A DNA stretch of 39,478 bases from Muribaculaceae bacterium. Lineage in GTDB: Bacteria; Bacteroidota; Bacteroidia; Bacteroidales; Muribaculaceae. Within the stretch, counting starts at the first letter, position 1; each line of letters begins with the position of its first letter. The notes under the pieces were generated by a model. It saw only the letters and a list, made by a program, of their open reading frames with translations. It was not told the DNA's origin and did no database searches. Positions 9,251 through 17,780 of this stretch are shown piece after piece. The DNA lies in NCBI GenBank assembly GCA_023662835.1, contig JAMPII010000020.1, positions 1 to 39,478 on the forward strand, given 5' to 3'. The position numbers and the translations under genes were made by a program.

Positions 9251-11995
9251 CTATTTGATAACGGCTTTTACAGCTTTTGCACCTTTAGCTTTGAGCAGAT
9301 ATACACCCGGTGCCACACTGAGTTTGCTCTTCATGTCGCCAACTTTGCCAACGAAGCTGCCAATGTGTATGCCAGAAACATTGTAAACTTCGTACTGTTT
9401 AACATCGTTGTCGGTTATCTTGCTGATACCTGAAGTTTTGTCAACTTCGATTTTGATTTCTTTAGACGTTACGCGACCGTTCGATTCGGCATTGAGTGTG
9501 AAGTAACATGTACCAACTGCAACAGGAGCGACAGTGAGTACAGAACCTTCGAGAGTAACCTCTGCAACATCGCCATCGGAAGCAGCATTATCGAGCGAAA
9601 CGGTAATGTTCCGGTCGAGATTGTCGGCATCAGTTACCAATTTCGACAAATCGAAATCGACAGGTTCGTCGTTAATGTCGAGTGTAATGGTATTATCGAT
9701 TGCTATTTCAGCTGCATATTTATCAGGAACAATAGGCATAGCAGGGAACCACCAATATGACGACAATGCCATTGTTTGTTTTACTTCGCCGGTTGTAGCG
9801 TTGATGAAATGATACCAATTTTTGAGTGCAGAAGCTCCGAATCCGGCTGTGGTTGCAAAAATATATGTATCGGTTCGGTCGTCGTAGGCCGGCGAACCGT
9901 AGCCATAACCGTATGCCTTGTTGAATTCAGAGTCACGCACAAAAATTGGCTGCAATGTCGACGGATCGTCAACGTCATTGATGTTCCAGCGATAAAGGTC
10001 GCCATCGTTACCATTATAGGATGTCTTACCCCATAGCAATACGTTCGCTTTTGTGGATGCCATAAGGTTACCGCCGCGCCACGACGAAGATGAACACCCG
10101 ATTGAACCGGGGATAGTGTACTCTTGTCCAAGTTCAAGTGTCGTGGGGTCGATTGGTGTCAGTGTATTTGAGCAACCGATCCAAACACGGCCATCGTAAC
10201 CTTGTACTACCGTCTGGATTTTTGCGCTGGCTATTGATTTAACGAGTTTGTCTGTTTCTGTGTCGACGATTTCAAGACCTGTGCCTATATTCGCAGCAAA
10301 CACATATTTACCGGCTTTAATCATATTTCCGACTTGACCGGAGTTACGTTTTACCTCAATACCTTCGATATCTGCATCTGCTACAGTAATGTTGTCAAGA
10401 TCCATTACACGGATACCGGTAGTTGTGCTAAGATATACTTTTGATGGATTAACACCTACGCAGGCGCGGCCGTCGCCACCGATATTATCAATAGCACCTA
10501 TATGTTTGAATGTTTTTGCATCGAAAACAACCACGCGTCCACCGCTTTTAACAGGTCGGGTGTCGCCTCCATCCCATGGTTGTTTCGACATGATAATGTA
10601 TTTGCCGCCGTAAGTAATACCAAATTGGGAAGTTGCGCCGAAAGCCATATTATTGTTCTGGTTGCCATAGGCGCGGTAGTAGATTTTACCAGTTGCGTCG
10701 ATATAGTTCAACGATCCGCTAGTGTGGGTGAACCACTCTTCATTGAGGAAAACAAGCCCGTCCTGAAAATCATCGTCGGGCTTGTTTTGAGGATCAACAT
10801 CTTTTACACGAATTCTGTATTGGCCATAAGCATTACCCTGAAGGTCCTTGACAGTAAGAGTTGTTTCGCCGGCCGAATGTGCAACAACGGCATTTACACT
10901 TGCGTAGAATGTAGCGATGTCGGTATTTCCGAACTCAGGTGTATAGCCGACAAAGTCGGCATTTTCAGGAACGTAAACAGGCTTGAGGATATTAACCCCC
11001 ATATTTTCAATTTCAATTACATCGCCTGGGTTATATCCCTCCAGACGGATATCTGTCATTGGGTGAGCCACAATAGTTGTTACTTTTGAATCGACACCAC
11101 CATAGACGCGCTTAACGGTTTGTTTGCCGTCGCCCCAATCTTTACGTATATTCAGGAAGGGACGAACAAGGGCAGGAGCCGGCTTAGATATATTCACGCG
11201 GCACGACATGGCACCTTTTGTACCGTTTTGAACATAGGCGGAAACGGCGTTGGATGTTGTTTCTCCATCGATATCATAAACTTCAGTGGAAATGCCTGCG
11301 CCATAAAGATATGACACGTCGCCAAGAACGTTTGCTATCATCGGGAAATAGGCATTTTTGCCGTTTTCGGTGTTTACAACACATTCTTCCTGCATCCATA
11401 CGCCCTGCTCGGTTGCCGGACGCAGATAGAAAACATAGCTGTTTTCTACTGGCTCGGAAGCTGCCACATCAAGATATTGCAGCATGACAACGTCGCCATT
11501 TTTAACGGATTCGGTGTTGACTGATTTTTTACCGTTTACGAAAATTGCCCACTGATTATCACTGGTGTTAACTTTCCAGTGGTCGTATTCGCTTGATCCT
11601 GTTGCTGACGTAAGGTCGCCAGCGTCCGATTTTGCAACGCCGGCAACAACCGACAGTTTATTTCCGTCGAAATTCACTGCGGCCGAGTTGTCACCATTGG
11701 TGTCGAAACCATAAGCAACAGTTTCGCCAGCTGCGTTTTGCAGAGCATAGAAACGGGGGTCGGCCTCGAGCGCAACGTTAATAAGTTCGCCAACCGTTTT
11801 TGTACCGTCGAATTTAACCTCACTGACAAGGTTGTCGAGAGCGAGTTCGTCGCCCCATGTTGCCACAATTATGGCATTGTTTGAGCCTTCGCCCAACCTG
11901 TTCAAAACTTTTCCGGCATCGGGGCTCACAGCATAAGCCACCGACGAGGTTACGAGCATAATCAATGCTCCTAAAATAAGTTTAAGTTGTTTCAT
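9251..11995 (-). CDS. Large secreted protein: transcobalamin-like N-domain, Ig-like region, BtuG-like propeller, C-terminal tail
   Basis: 914 aa with signal peptide (cut near AYA-V, residue 22) and no lipobox. Residues about 35-176 open with GEGSNNAIIVATWGDE and close with NQWAIFVNGKKSVNTES and NGDVVMLQYLD, which resembles the DUF4430/transcobalamin-like C-terminal fold (W..FVNGK...GD.V...Y). Residues about 200-410 are beta-rich, probably Ig-like domains. Residues about 415-750 are a DUF5074-type propeller paralogous to the 457-aa protein. Another Ig-like segment follows (about 760-860), then a T9SS-like tail (YNVSGIHIGSF, APGVYLLKAKGAKAVKAVIK). Fifth gene of the operon, 20 bases after the 321-aa gene. 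A two-module corrinoid-binding protein is an inference from fold resemblance and riboswitch control. Confidence 0.75.
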   Translation of the reverse strand: MKQLKLILGALIMLVTSSVAYAVSPDAGKVLNRLGEGSNNAIIVATWGDELALDNLVSEVKFDGTKTVGELINVALEADPRFYALQNAAGETVAYGFDTNGDNSAAVNFDGNKLSVVAGVAKSDAGDLTSATGSSEYDHWKVNTSDNQWAIFVNGKKSVNTESVKNGDVVMLQYLDVAASEPVENSYVFYLRPATEQGVWMQEECVVNTENGKNAYFPMIANVLGDVSYLYGAGISTEVYDIDGETTSNAVSAYVQNGTKGAMSCRVNISKPAPALVRPFLNIRKDWGDGKQTVKRVYGGVDSKVTTIVAHPMTDIRLEGYNPGDVIEIENMGVNILKPVYVPENADFVGYTPEFGNTDIATFYASVNAVVAHSAGETTLTVKDLQGNAYGQYRIRVKDVDPQNKPDDDFQDGLVFLNEEWFTHTSGSLNYIDATGKIYYRAYGNQNNNMAFGATSQFGITYGGKYIIMSKQPWDGGDTRPVKSGGRVVVFDAKTFKHIGAIDNIGGDGRACVGVNPSKVYLSTTTGIRVMDLDNITVADADIEGIEVKRNSGQVGNMIKAGKYVFAANIGTGLEIVDTETDKLVKSIASAKIQTVVQGYDGRVWIGCSNTLTPIDPTTLELGQEYTIPGSIGCSSSSWRGGNLMASTKANVLLWGKTSYNGNDGDLYRWNINDVDDPSTLQPIFVRDSEFNKAYGYGYGSPAYDDRTDTYIFATTAGFGASALKNWYHFINATTGEVKQTMALSSYWWFPAMPIVPDKYAAEIAIDNTITLDINDEPVDFDLSKLVTDADNLDRNITVSLDNAASDGDVAEVTLEGSVLTVAPVAVGTCYFTLNAESNGRVTSKEIKIEVDKTSGISKITDNDVKQYEVYNVSGIHIGSFVGKVGDMKSKLSVAPGVYLLKAKGAKAVKAVIK

Positions 11996-12015
11996 AATTG
12001 ATATTGATTGGTTGT

Positions 12016-12981
12016 TTATCTGATATATTGCTTAGTCGTTTTTGCGTCTTGTTTAACGATATATAATCCGGATGTCGGATTTCCATTTACGCGGGTGCCG
12101 TCAAGACGATAATATTCTACCTCCGGTAACGATTCCTCTGTACTGATCTCATCAATAGCAGATGCTTGGGGTAGTTCGTGTTTGTAGTTTATAGGTAGCC
12201 ATGATGCGTTTGATTGGATATAAGCGTCGAAATCGTTGTTCATATCGTCTTCATTTACGACAACATATTTCCACCCCTGTACATCGCCGTCCGAAACAAC
12301 TACCGACGACATTCCCAAGCCGGAATATGACATATCGTTTAAATCTTCTCCACCGCACCAGTAGCTCCAGTACCCTTTATACCAGCCGGCATTCCAAAAC
12401 ATATTGGGGCTTTGAACTGAAAGTTGCCACCAATCGTAGTCGTAAGCCGGATAGCCATATTCATGCTGATTTAGTGGATGATCGATAATATGATTGGTAC
12501 GTGCGCCGGCAATGGCATCGGCAACGAGATTTATCGCCTCTGCACCCGGGGCAACGGTCTGTCCCATGGACACGGTCGGTTCGTAAAACCCAAATGTGAT
12601 TTTAGGATCGGAAGCAGCGTTCTCAAAATCGTACATAATGTTATCAAGCAACATGTCGCAATCTTTTGCAAAGCCAACACCGTTGAGCGTCCGGCCCATT
12701 GGTCCGGTGAATTGTGTCAATATTACGATGTCATTCGAATGCGTCGCAATTGCACGAACAAGGTCCTCGCCCGTAAAGGTTTCACCTTCATTCCAGCGAA
12801 ACCCCCAAACCAAAGTTCCGGGATTGGGCATACCCTTTGCTGTATGTAGTTGCACTACAAGCGCAGCTTTGTTGGAGCCTTCGCCACACCAGTACTCAAT
12901 TTTATTCCAATCTAGAACTTCGGAGCGAACTGTAGCACCACAAAAGCACAGAACAGCTAATATGAACAGAATTTTTTTCAT
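12016..12981 (-). CDS. Secreted protein of the cobalamin operon with GEGSN N-terminal domain and C-terminal tail
   Basis: 321 aa. N-terminal signal peptide (MKKILFILAVLCFCGATVRS). Residues 30-110 (YWCGEGSNKAALVVQ, LVWGFRWNEGETFTGEDLVRAI, RTLNGVGF) align by eye with the start of the 914-aa protein. Residues 175-240 are very aromatic (YPAYDYDWWQLSVQSPNMFW, NAGWYKGYWSYWCG, SGLGMSSVVVSDGDVQGWKY). The final 30 residues (YYRLDGTRVNGNPTSGLYIVKQ) resemble a short T9SS-type tail. I do not recognise a named family with certainty; proteins with this GEGSN/WSYW layout are, to my knowledge, common in Bacteroidetes surface loci. Position in the riboswitch operon suggests corrinoid binding or display. It lies 10 bases after the PKD-type lipoprotein gene. 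Confidence 0.75.
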   Translation of the reverse strand: MKKILFILAVLCFCGATVRSEVLDWNKIEYWCGEGSNKAALVVQLHTAKGMPNPGTLVWGFRWNEGETFTGEDLVRAIATHSNDIVILTQFTGPMGRTLNGVGFAKDCDMLLDNIMYDFENAASDPKITFGFYEPTVSMGQTVAPGAEAINLVADAIAGARTNHIIDHPLNQHEYGYPAYDYDWWQLSVQSPNMFWNAGWYKGYWSYWCGGEDLNDMSYSGLGMSSVVVSDGDVQGWKYVVVNEDDMNNDFDAYIQSNASWLPINYKHELPQASAIDEISTEESLPEVEYYRLDGTRVNGNPTSGLYIVKQDAKTTKQYIR

Positions 12982-12991
12982 TTAAAATAAG

Positions 12992-14182
12992 TTATTTAAT
13001 TGTTGGCAAATCTATATGCAGGTCGCGTGCTTTCGACAATTCTGTTGATGTTTCGCCGAGCCAACCGCAATACTGATTCAAACCTGTGTACACACGGATG
13101 AAGTCAGCCCCCTGAAGTTCGACTGGATTGCCATTCGAGTCGACGGCCCAACTGATATCAAAGCTGTTTAAATCCTCAAATTCATTAGGATGATTGTCGA
13201 CGTAGCCCCAATCGTAGGAATAAAGCACGAAGTAGCTTCCCGATCCTGAGGAATCTTTCCCGTTTGGAGCTAATAGCGAGCCGGTAAATGATAATGTACT
13301 TTCGTTCACCCACAATGGGAAGTACTCCTGAGGATGAAAAGAATTTCTCATTATGTATCCGGTTTGCCCTTCTGAATCCTCCCAGGGAATATATATAACG
13401 TCAGTTAAAAATCCCGTTTCGTCCTCTTGCGGAGTATGGTCGGAAGCTGGTCGATGATAAGTTATCCTATAGTTGTGTTTAGTAGCCGGTTTGTAATATT
13501 CGCTGCCGGCCAACTCGTACCATTGATCGTCGGGCAAACCATTATTATTAGAGTCGTAGCTGACCATAACTATGCCCGGCTCGGCGGATCCACCTTTTTC
13601 ACCCGGATTTAACTGTTCGTAAAACGCATTGCCCCAAATTTGGAAATCCTTTTGACCGCTTACATTCATCACAGTGTGGTCGAAGGCAAAGGTTACATAC
13701 CCGCCATAGCCTCCCAATGAAATCATAACATCATTAGTACCTGATATCGATTCCTCAACCTTTTGAAGAATGTCGTCGTAGGTGTCACCCGCCTCATATT
13801 TTGGCAATTCATTAATGAATTGGCCCGGCGCAGGACAATATTCAAGCACATGAGCTATGTAAGGACTATACTCAATCTCCTCGTGGAGCACGTTAACGAT
13901 GAAATTGAATTTATAAGGTGTTTTTTTGTCAATAATTTCAAAAGAAAGATTGAAAGTGCCTTCATTTGCCGATATAAAATCATAATCTCGGTTGTGAGAA
14001 ACCACTGAACCATCCACTTTCCACTCATACGCCTGGCCTGTAAGAGCAGGATCGAGTTTCAGTTTTTGCATACGGGCAATGTAGTACACATCATCCAAAC
14101 CGAGATTGACTGTTGGTACATCATCGGAACATCCTATCAGAGATAGTAGCGGAACTAATTTTAAAATTTTTGAAGCTTTCAT
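12992..14182 (-). CDS. Surface lipoprotein with PKD-like N-domain (cobalamin-operon cell surface protein)
   Basis: 396 aa from ATG 14182. The lipobox LSLIGC puts the lipidated cysteine at residue 18, followed by SDD, which fits the acidic export signal of Bacteroidetes surface lipoproteins. Residues about 30-115 form a PKD/Ig-like domain (GQAYEWKVDGSVV, NEGTFNLSFEIID). The rest is a beta-rich domain with GGYGGYVTFAFDHTVMN, IWGNAFYEQ, NGLPDDQWYELAGSEY, FDISWAVDSNGNPVEL and DFIRVYTGLNQYCGWLGE. This type recurs beside BtuB/BtuG genes in Bacteroidetes; a link to the reported BtuH cobalamin-binding lipoproteins is possible but unconfirmed. The ATG overlaps the BtuG-like stop codon (ATGA), so translation is probably coupled. 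The longer frame back to 14233 would remove the signal peptide from the N-terminus and is rejected. Confidence 0.82.
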   Translation of the reverse strand: MKASKILKLVPLLSLIGCSDDVPTVNLGLDDVYYIARMQKLKLDPALTGQAYEWKVDGSVVSHNRDYDFISANEGTFNLSFEIIDKKTPYKFNFIVNVLHEEIEYSPYIAHVLEYCPAPGQFINELPKYEAGDTYDDILQKVEESISGTNDVMISLGGYGGYVTFAFDHTVMNVSGQKDFQIWGNAFYEQLNPGEKGGSAEPGIVMVSYDSNNNGLPDDQWYELAGSEYYKPATKHNYRITYHRPASDHTPQEDETGFLTDVIYIPWEDSEGQTGYIMRNSFHPQEYFPLWVNESTLSFTGSLLAPNGKDSSGSGSYFVLYSYDWGYVDNHPNEFEDLNSFDISWAVDSNGNPVELQGADFIRVYTGLNQYCGWLGETSTELSKARDLHIDLPTIK

Positions 14183-15339
14183 TTTGGTAAAAATGCAATA
14201 TGAGCGGGAATATCGCCTGTGCGCACGCTCCATTTACGTTTCCCATCTTTTGAGTAGCAGTTGAGTGTGCCGCTACTAACATAATTTTTCGCATCGGTAA
14301 CGAATATATCGCCGGTTTCGGGGTGGATTGCAATACCATATGGTATCGTGATATCCTTTTCGGTACCGTCAGTTATAAAATTGTCGGATACGATGGATTT
14401 CGTGCGCACGTCAATTATTCCGTAAGATATACTGTTTGTCTGCGTGTAGTTGTTCCATTGCGTTGCATAATAGTACAGAGAGTCGCCATGTATTGCCATA
14501 TTGGAGCATGCTATGTCCAGAGTGTCTGTAACAATCATGTTGTTGTAGCCGGGCTTCTTCGACAGCACACACAGCTGCGAAGGACGGGTCTGATAATCGC
14601 CTCGTGAGCTGACCCAAAGTTTATTATACTTGTCTTTCTTAACCCGGTGCAAATTGATTGCAACGGGTATCTGTTGCACTTGTTTGTAATCAATCATCTG
14701 GATTACAGATATTGTATTATCATAGTTTGGCGCACGATATCCACCTGAATTTGCAACGTACATATAGTCGTCGACAATCTCCATTTCCTCGGGCTGGTAA
14801 CCTACCGTCACCTTGCGAGTGATTTCAAGACTTAATGTGTCAATTTCAAAAACGGCTCCCTTGGGCGCTTCCGGGTCGATAAGCACCGGACCTACGTAGG
14901 CACTGACATACGCTTTCCCACGATGAAAACGCACATATCGGCAGTTGGGAATGTCGACCTGACCAACTCTCACACCGGTTCGTGCATTCATAACCTCAAC
15001 TTTATGGGAGCAATTAACAACTACATATAGCTTCGAGCCATATACGCCGATGTCATTTCCGACATCGCCTAACTCCTTTATCACATTCGGATTACGCTCA
15101 GCATAAAGGTTGCGGGCGTATAAGCAAGTCATATAGTCGAAATAGTCGAGCGAACATTTATTCGAACCCATGTTGCCTTCGTTAACAAGGTAAAAACCAC
15201 GGATTTTACTATTGCTTGACGTAGTTTCGGGAATAATGTCATACTCCGTGGGAACCACGAGCTCGTCATCGCGACAGCTCGTGGCTACCAAAAGGAGTGG
15301 CAAAAAATATTGAAAAATTGTTCGTATGCTGATTTTCAT
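14179..15339 (-). CDS. btuG: BtuG-like cobalamin-binding surface lipoprotein (DUF5074/YncE-type propeller)
   Basis: 386 aa. Lipobox LLVATSC (Cys22) followed by RDDE suggests a surface-exposed lipoprotein. The remainder is a repeat propeller: IRGFYLVNEGNMGSNKCSLD, DIGVYGSKLYVVVNCSHKVE, VGYQPEEMEIVDDYMYVANS, PYGIAIHPETGDIFVTDAKN. This is the layout of BtuG, which caps BtuB in Bacteroides and binds B12 extremely tightly. Its gene lies directly after btuB with a 4-base ATGA overlap and under the same cobalamin riboswitch, which makes the role convincing. Gene symbol is by family and context; binding residues cannot be verified by eye. Confidence 0.88.
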   Translation of the reverse strand: MKISIRTIFQYFLPLLLVATSCRDDELVVPTEYDIIPETTSSNSKIRGFYLVNEGNMGSNKCSLDYFDYMTCLYARNLYAERNPNVIKELGDVGNDIGVYGSKLYVVVNCSHKVEVMNARTGVRVGQVDIPNCRYVRFHRGKAYVSAYVGPVLIDPEAPKGAVFEIDTLSLEITRKVTVGYQPEEMEIVDDYMYVANSGGYRAPNYDNTISVIQMIDYKQVQQIPVAINLHRVKKDKYNKLWVSSRGDYQTRPSQLCVLSKKPGYNNMIVTDTLDIACSNMAIHGDSLYYYATQWNNYTQTNSISYGIIDVRTKSIVSDNFITDGTEKDITIPYGIAIHPETGDIFVTDAKNYVSSGTLNCYSKDGKRKWSVRTGDIPAHIAFLPK

Positions 15340-17345
15340 ATTTCAATCGACAAGGAGATTCGAAAATTTCTTTTGGGCATAGGATAGTTCAGTATAACGT
15401 CGTAATCCTGACTCAACAGATTGTTAACTTCGGCCAATGCTCGCATTGAAGCATTTGCAACTCGGAAATCATAGCTAAAGGAAATGTCCGATGTGTACCA
15501 TGGCTGAGTATAGTTGTAGCGTATATTTTCCTGCTGGTTATAGCGTTCGCCTACATATATAAAACTGTAGTTGAAATTGAATTTACGCCATGTTGCATTA
15601 AAAATAGCAGCGCCTGAATGGTGAGGAATGTATGGTATTTGATCTCTATAATAGTTATCGGCTGGATTCGTTATGTCAATCGCACGCTGATATGTGTATT
15701 GTCCTCTGACAGTCAGGTAAAGATCTTTTTTGGGATGAACTGTCATTTGGGCCGTCACATCGATACCGCGGATATCAACCAAACCCAGATTGAGCATTGT
15801 CCAACGGAATTGCTGCCCCTTAGGATATGCAACAATCTTGTCCTTCACCTTATTATAATAAGCATCTACGCTAACCATTGCATTGGCGATTAGGCCATTT
15901 ATTGAATTGCGATCGTACATCAGTCCTAAATTATGCTGTGTAACGCGTTCTGGGCTCAATTTAGAGTTTCCCATGTCGGCATAGTACAAGTCGTTGAACG
16001 TAGGCATGCGGAAGGAGCGCTTGCAGAAGGCTCTTAGCGATAGTTCACGAAAATTTCTGAATGGCACAACGCTGGCGTATACGGCAGGTGTGAACACCCG
16101 CTTACCTTTTGGAGCTTCCTTACCTTCGAGCCGGTCGTTGATGAACGTACCTAAGGCACTTCCCTGCAGTTTTAATTGTCCGAAATCGAATGCCGTAGCA
16201 ACAGAAAGCAGATTTGAAATGCGGTCGGGCTTGGCAAAATCGTACATATCGGCCGATAATGTATTCCACATAAAATCATAGCTTGCCGAGATTCTCCACC
16301 ATTGGCATAATTCATACTCGTTAGCTGTTGAAAAGTACATTTCACGCTGGCGGTATAGATTGTCGATTTTAATTTGCTTATCGTCGTTGTTTACATAATG
16401 CGTACGATAAAACGCATATTTAGCTGTATTAAGCGTTGTGAAACTACCGAACGATTTCTCGAAATTACCTTGTATAAACGAGTTGGTGTCCCAGATTCGT
16501 TCGCCTCGTCGCCATACATTGTTTACAATAGCTCCTGGTACACCCCGCTCGGAATTGTAATTGTATACCTTTATATGCCATTCGCCCATGTTGAGCGAGC
16601 CGTTCAGATTGGCCTCGATGCGAGTCGCATTTATATCTCCATTCTGGCGTACGGCAGTTGTGTCATAAGCCAGCTCCCCAGCCGGATTCACACGTCTGTA
16701 ACGAAACTTATATTTACCCGATGAGTTCACCCATTCGGCGCTTACTGAGGCATTTACTCTTTCTGAAAGTTTAAGCTCAACCAGTGCCGAGGGATTTAAC
16801 AAGTCGAATGAGCCAAATCTCACGGCTGCGCGTGCGTGATAATATTCCCCTTCTTTAAAAATAGGCGTACGGGTGCGCATATATATAGTACCTGCCGAAC
16901 CGAAATCGCGTGCCGGCTGAAGTATCTGGCTTTTTTGACCGTTGTGGAGCGAAATCGTTTCAATATTGTCGAGCGAGAACTGTCCCAGGTCTATTTGTCC
17001 GTTCTGGGCGTTTCCTAGCTGAACGCCATCGTACACAACGCCTGTATGGTTGGTCCCCATGGAACGTACGTTCACGGTCTTTATACCTCCTACACCACCA
17101 TAATCCTTAACCTGAACTCCTGCAAAATAGCGTAAGGCATCTGCTACACTATTGCTGTTCAGTCGCTTTAGCTCATTGCCGGAAAGTGTTTGTACGGGTA
17201 TTACTTCAACTTTCCGGCGTACGGCTGTTACCACAACTTCATTCAAATGACGTGTGGCAAGAGTGTCGGCACTTTCCTTGCCGTACACATTATGCATTGA
17301 ACAACTTATTAACCCGATAAGTCCAAGCCTAACTACTTTATCCAT
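15336..17345 (-). CDS. btuB: TonB-dependent outer-membrane cobalamin receptor BtuB
   Basis: 669 aa from ATG 17345. Signal peptide (MDKVVRLGLIGLISCSMHNVYG), TonB-box-like LNEVVVTA, then the plug domain (SVADALRYFAGVQVKDYGGVGGIKTVNVRSMG, VVYDGVQLGNAQNGQIDL, DNIETISL) and a 22-strand-type barrel with alternating aromatic strands ending in a C-terminal aromatic-rich strand (RNFRISLSIEI). Transports corrinoids across the outer membrane using TonB energy. The frame is open to 17408, but ATG 17408 lies upstream of, and ATG 17378 inside, the riboswitch terminator hairpin (17364-17400), so ATG 17345, just after the U-run, is chosen. First gene of the operon; its stop overlaps the btuG ATG. Confidence 0.92.
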   Translation of the reverse strand: MDKVVRLGLIGLISCSMHNVYGKESADTLATRHLNEVVVTAVRRKVEVIPVQTLSGNELKRLNSNSVADALRYFAGVQVKDYGGVGGIKTVNVRSMGTNHTGVVYDGVQLGNAQNGQIDLGQFSLDNIETISLHNGQKSQILQPARDFGSAGTIYMRTRTPIFKEGEYYHARAAVRFGSFDLLNPSALVELKLSERVNASVSAEWVNSSGKYKFRYRRVNPAGELAYDTTAVRQNGDINATRIEANLNGSLNMGEWHIKVYNYNSERGVPGAIVNNVWRRGERIWDTNSFIQGNFEKSFGSFTTLNTAKYAFYRTHYVNNDDKQIKIDNLYRQREMYFSTANEYELCQWWRISASYDFMWNTLSADMYDFAKPDRISNLLSVATAFDFGQLKLQGSALGTFINDRLEGKEAPKGKRVFTPAVYASVVPFRNFRELSLRAFCKRSFRMPTFNDLYYADMGNSKLSPERVTQHNLGLMYDRNSINGLIANAMVSVDAYYNKVKDKIVAYPKGQQFRWTMLNLGLVDIRGIDVTAQMTVHPKKDLYLTVRGQYTYQRAIDITNPADNYYRDQIPYIPHHSGAAIFNATWRKFNFNYSFIYVGERYNQQENIRYNYTQPWYTSDISFSYDFRVANASMRALAEVNNLLSQDYDVILNYPMPKRNFRISLSIEI

Positions 17346-17358
17346 TATCACAGATATC

Positions 17359-17400
17359 AAAAAACTTCCATTTTGCATTGTTTGGATGCACAACGGAAGT
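17359..17400 (-). terminator. Intrinsic terminator of the cobalamin riboswitch (expression platform)
   Basis: On the minus strand a 15-bp stem (17386-17400 with 17364-17378; one mismatch, one G-U pair) with a 7-base loop, followed immediately by TTTTTTGATATC, 14-19 bases before the btuB ATG. Two smaller hairpins precede it (17402-17416 and 17420-17434), which could take part in the ligand-dependent switch. Confidence 0.75.
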
Positions 17401-17484
17401 GTTATCAATCTGATAAGTTCATAATGGAATTATGACAAAGCTATCGCCATATCAGAATCGAGCCCATATTCCCGCAGGCTAATC

Positions 17485-17672
17485 CAAAAATTCATTATGG
17501 CAGGTCTTCTGACTCGTTCCGGAAGCCGCGTCTTCTCAGAGCATTGCTCCAATGACTTATTGCGGTTTCTTTTAAGGAACTTACAGCAGCGGGTACTGTT
17601 CCGGATTTTCACCGGATTCCCTTTTGATGCATCAGGCAACGACTTTTCGTGTGCCATGCAACCATAACGACG
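17485..17672 (-). ncRNA. Cobalamin (B12) riboswitch
   Basis: The minus strand carries the defining elements in order: GGGAATCCGGTGAAAATCCG, then ACAGTACCCGCTGCTGTAAG (core of the aptamer, about 17583-17623), and the B12 box AGTCAGAAGACCTGCCAT (17497-17514). It starts just downstream of the promoter at 17673-17704 and ends before the terminator at 17359-17400. When adenosylcobalamin or a related corrinoid binds, such elements switch off downstream expression. It controls all six genes down to 7874. Exact aptamer ends are estimated. Confidence 0.95.
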
Positions 17673-17704
17673 CAAAGTTAATCAATAGCTGGCGCATTAC
17701 CAAA
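17673..17704 (-). promoter_or_regulatory. Promoter of the cobalamin-uptake operon
   Basis: Minus strand: TTTG (17701-17704), 20-base spacer, TAACTTTG (17673-17680), directly upstream of the riboswitch. Nearly identical to the panC promoter through the spacer. Confidence 0.8.
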
Positions 17705-17780
17705 AAAATCAAATTTATAAACAATCATTCATTGCAGTACCACATACTAATATGGCTTTTACATATTATGGGGCAGGCTC

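Noticed and set aside
10502-11089. 195-codon plus-strand frame inside the 914-aa gene
   Set aside because: No recognisable domain, lies wholly within a well-supported coding region on the other strand.
17346-17408. Longer btuB start at ATG 17408 or 17378
   Set aside because: The first is upstream of and the second inside the riboswitch terminator hairpin; the signal peptide begins at MDKVVRLG (17345).
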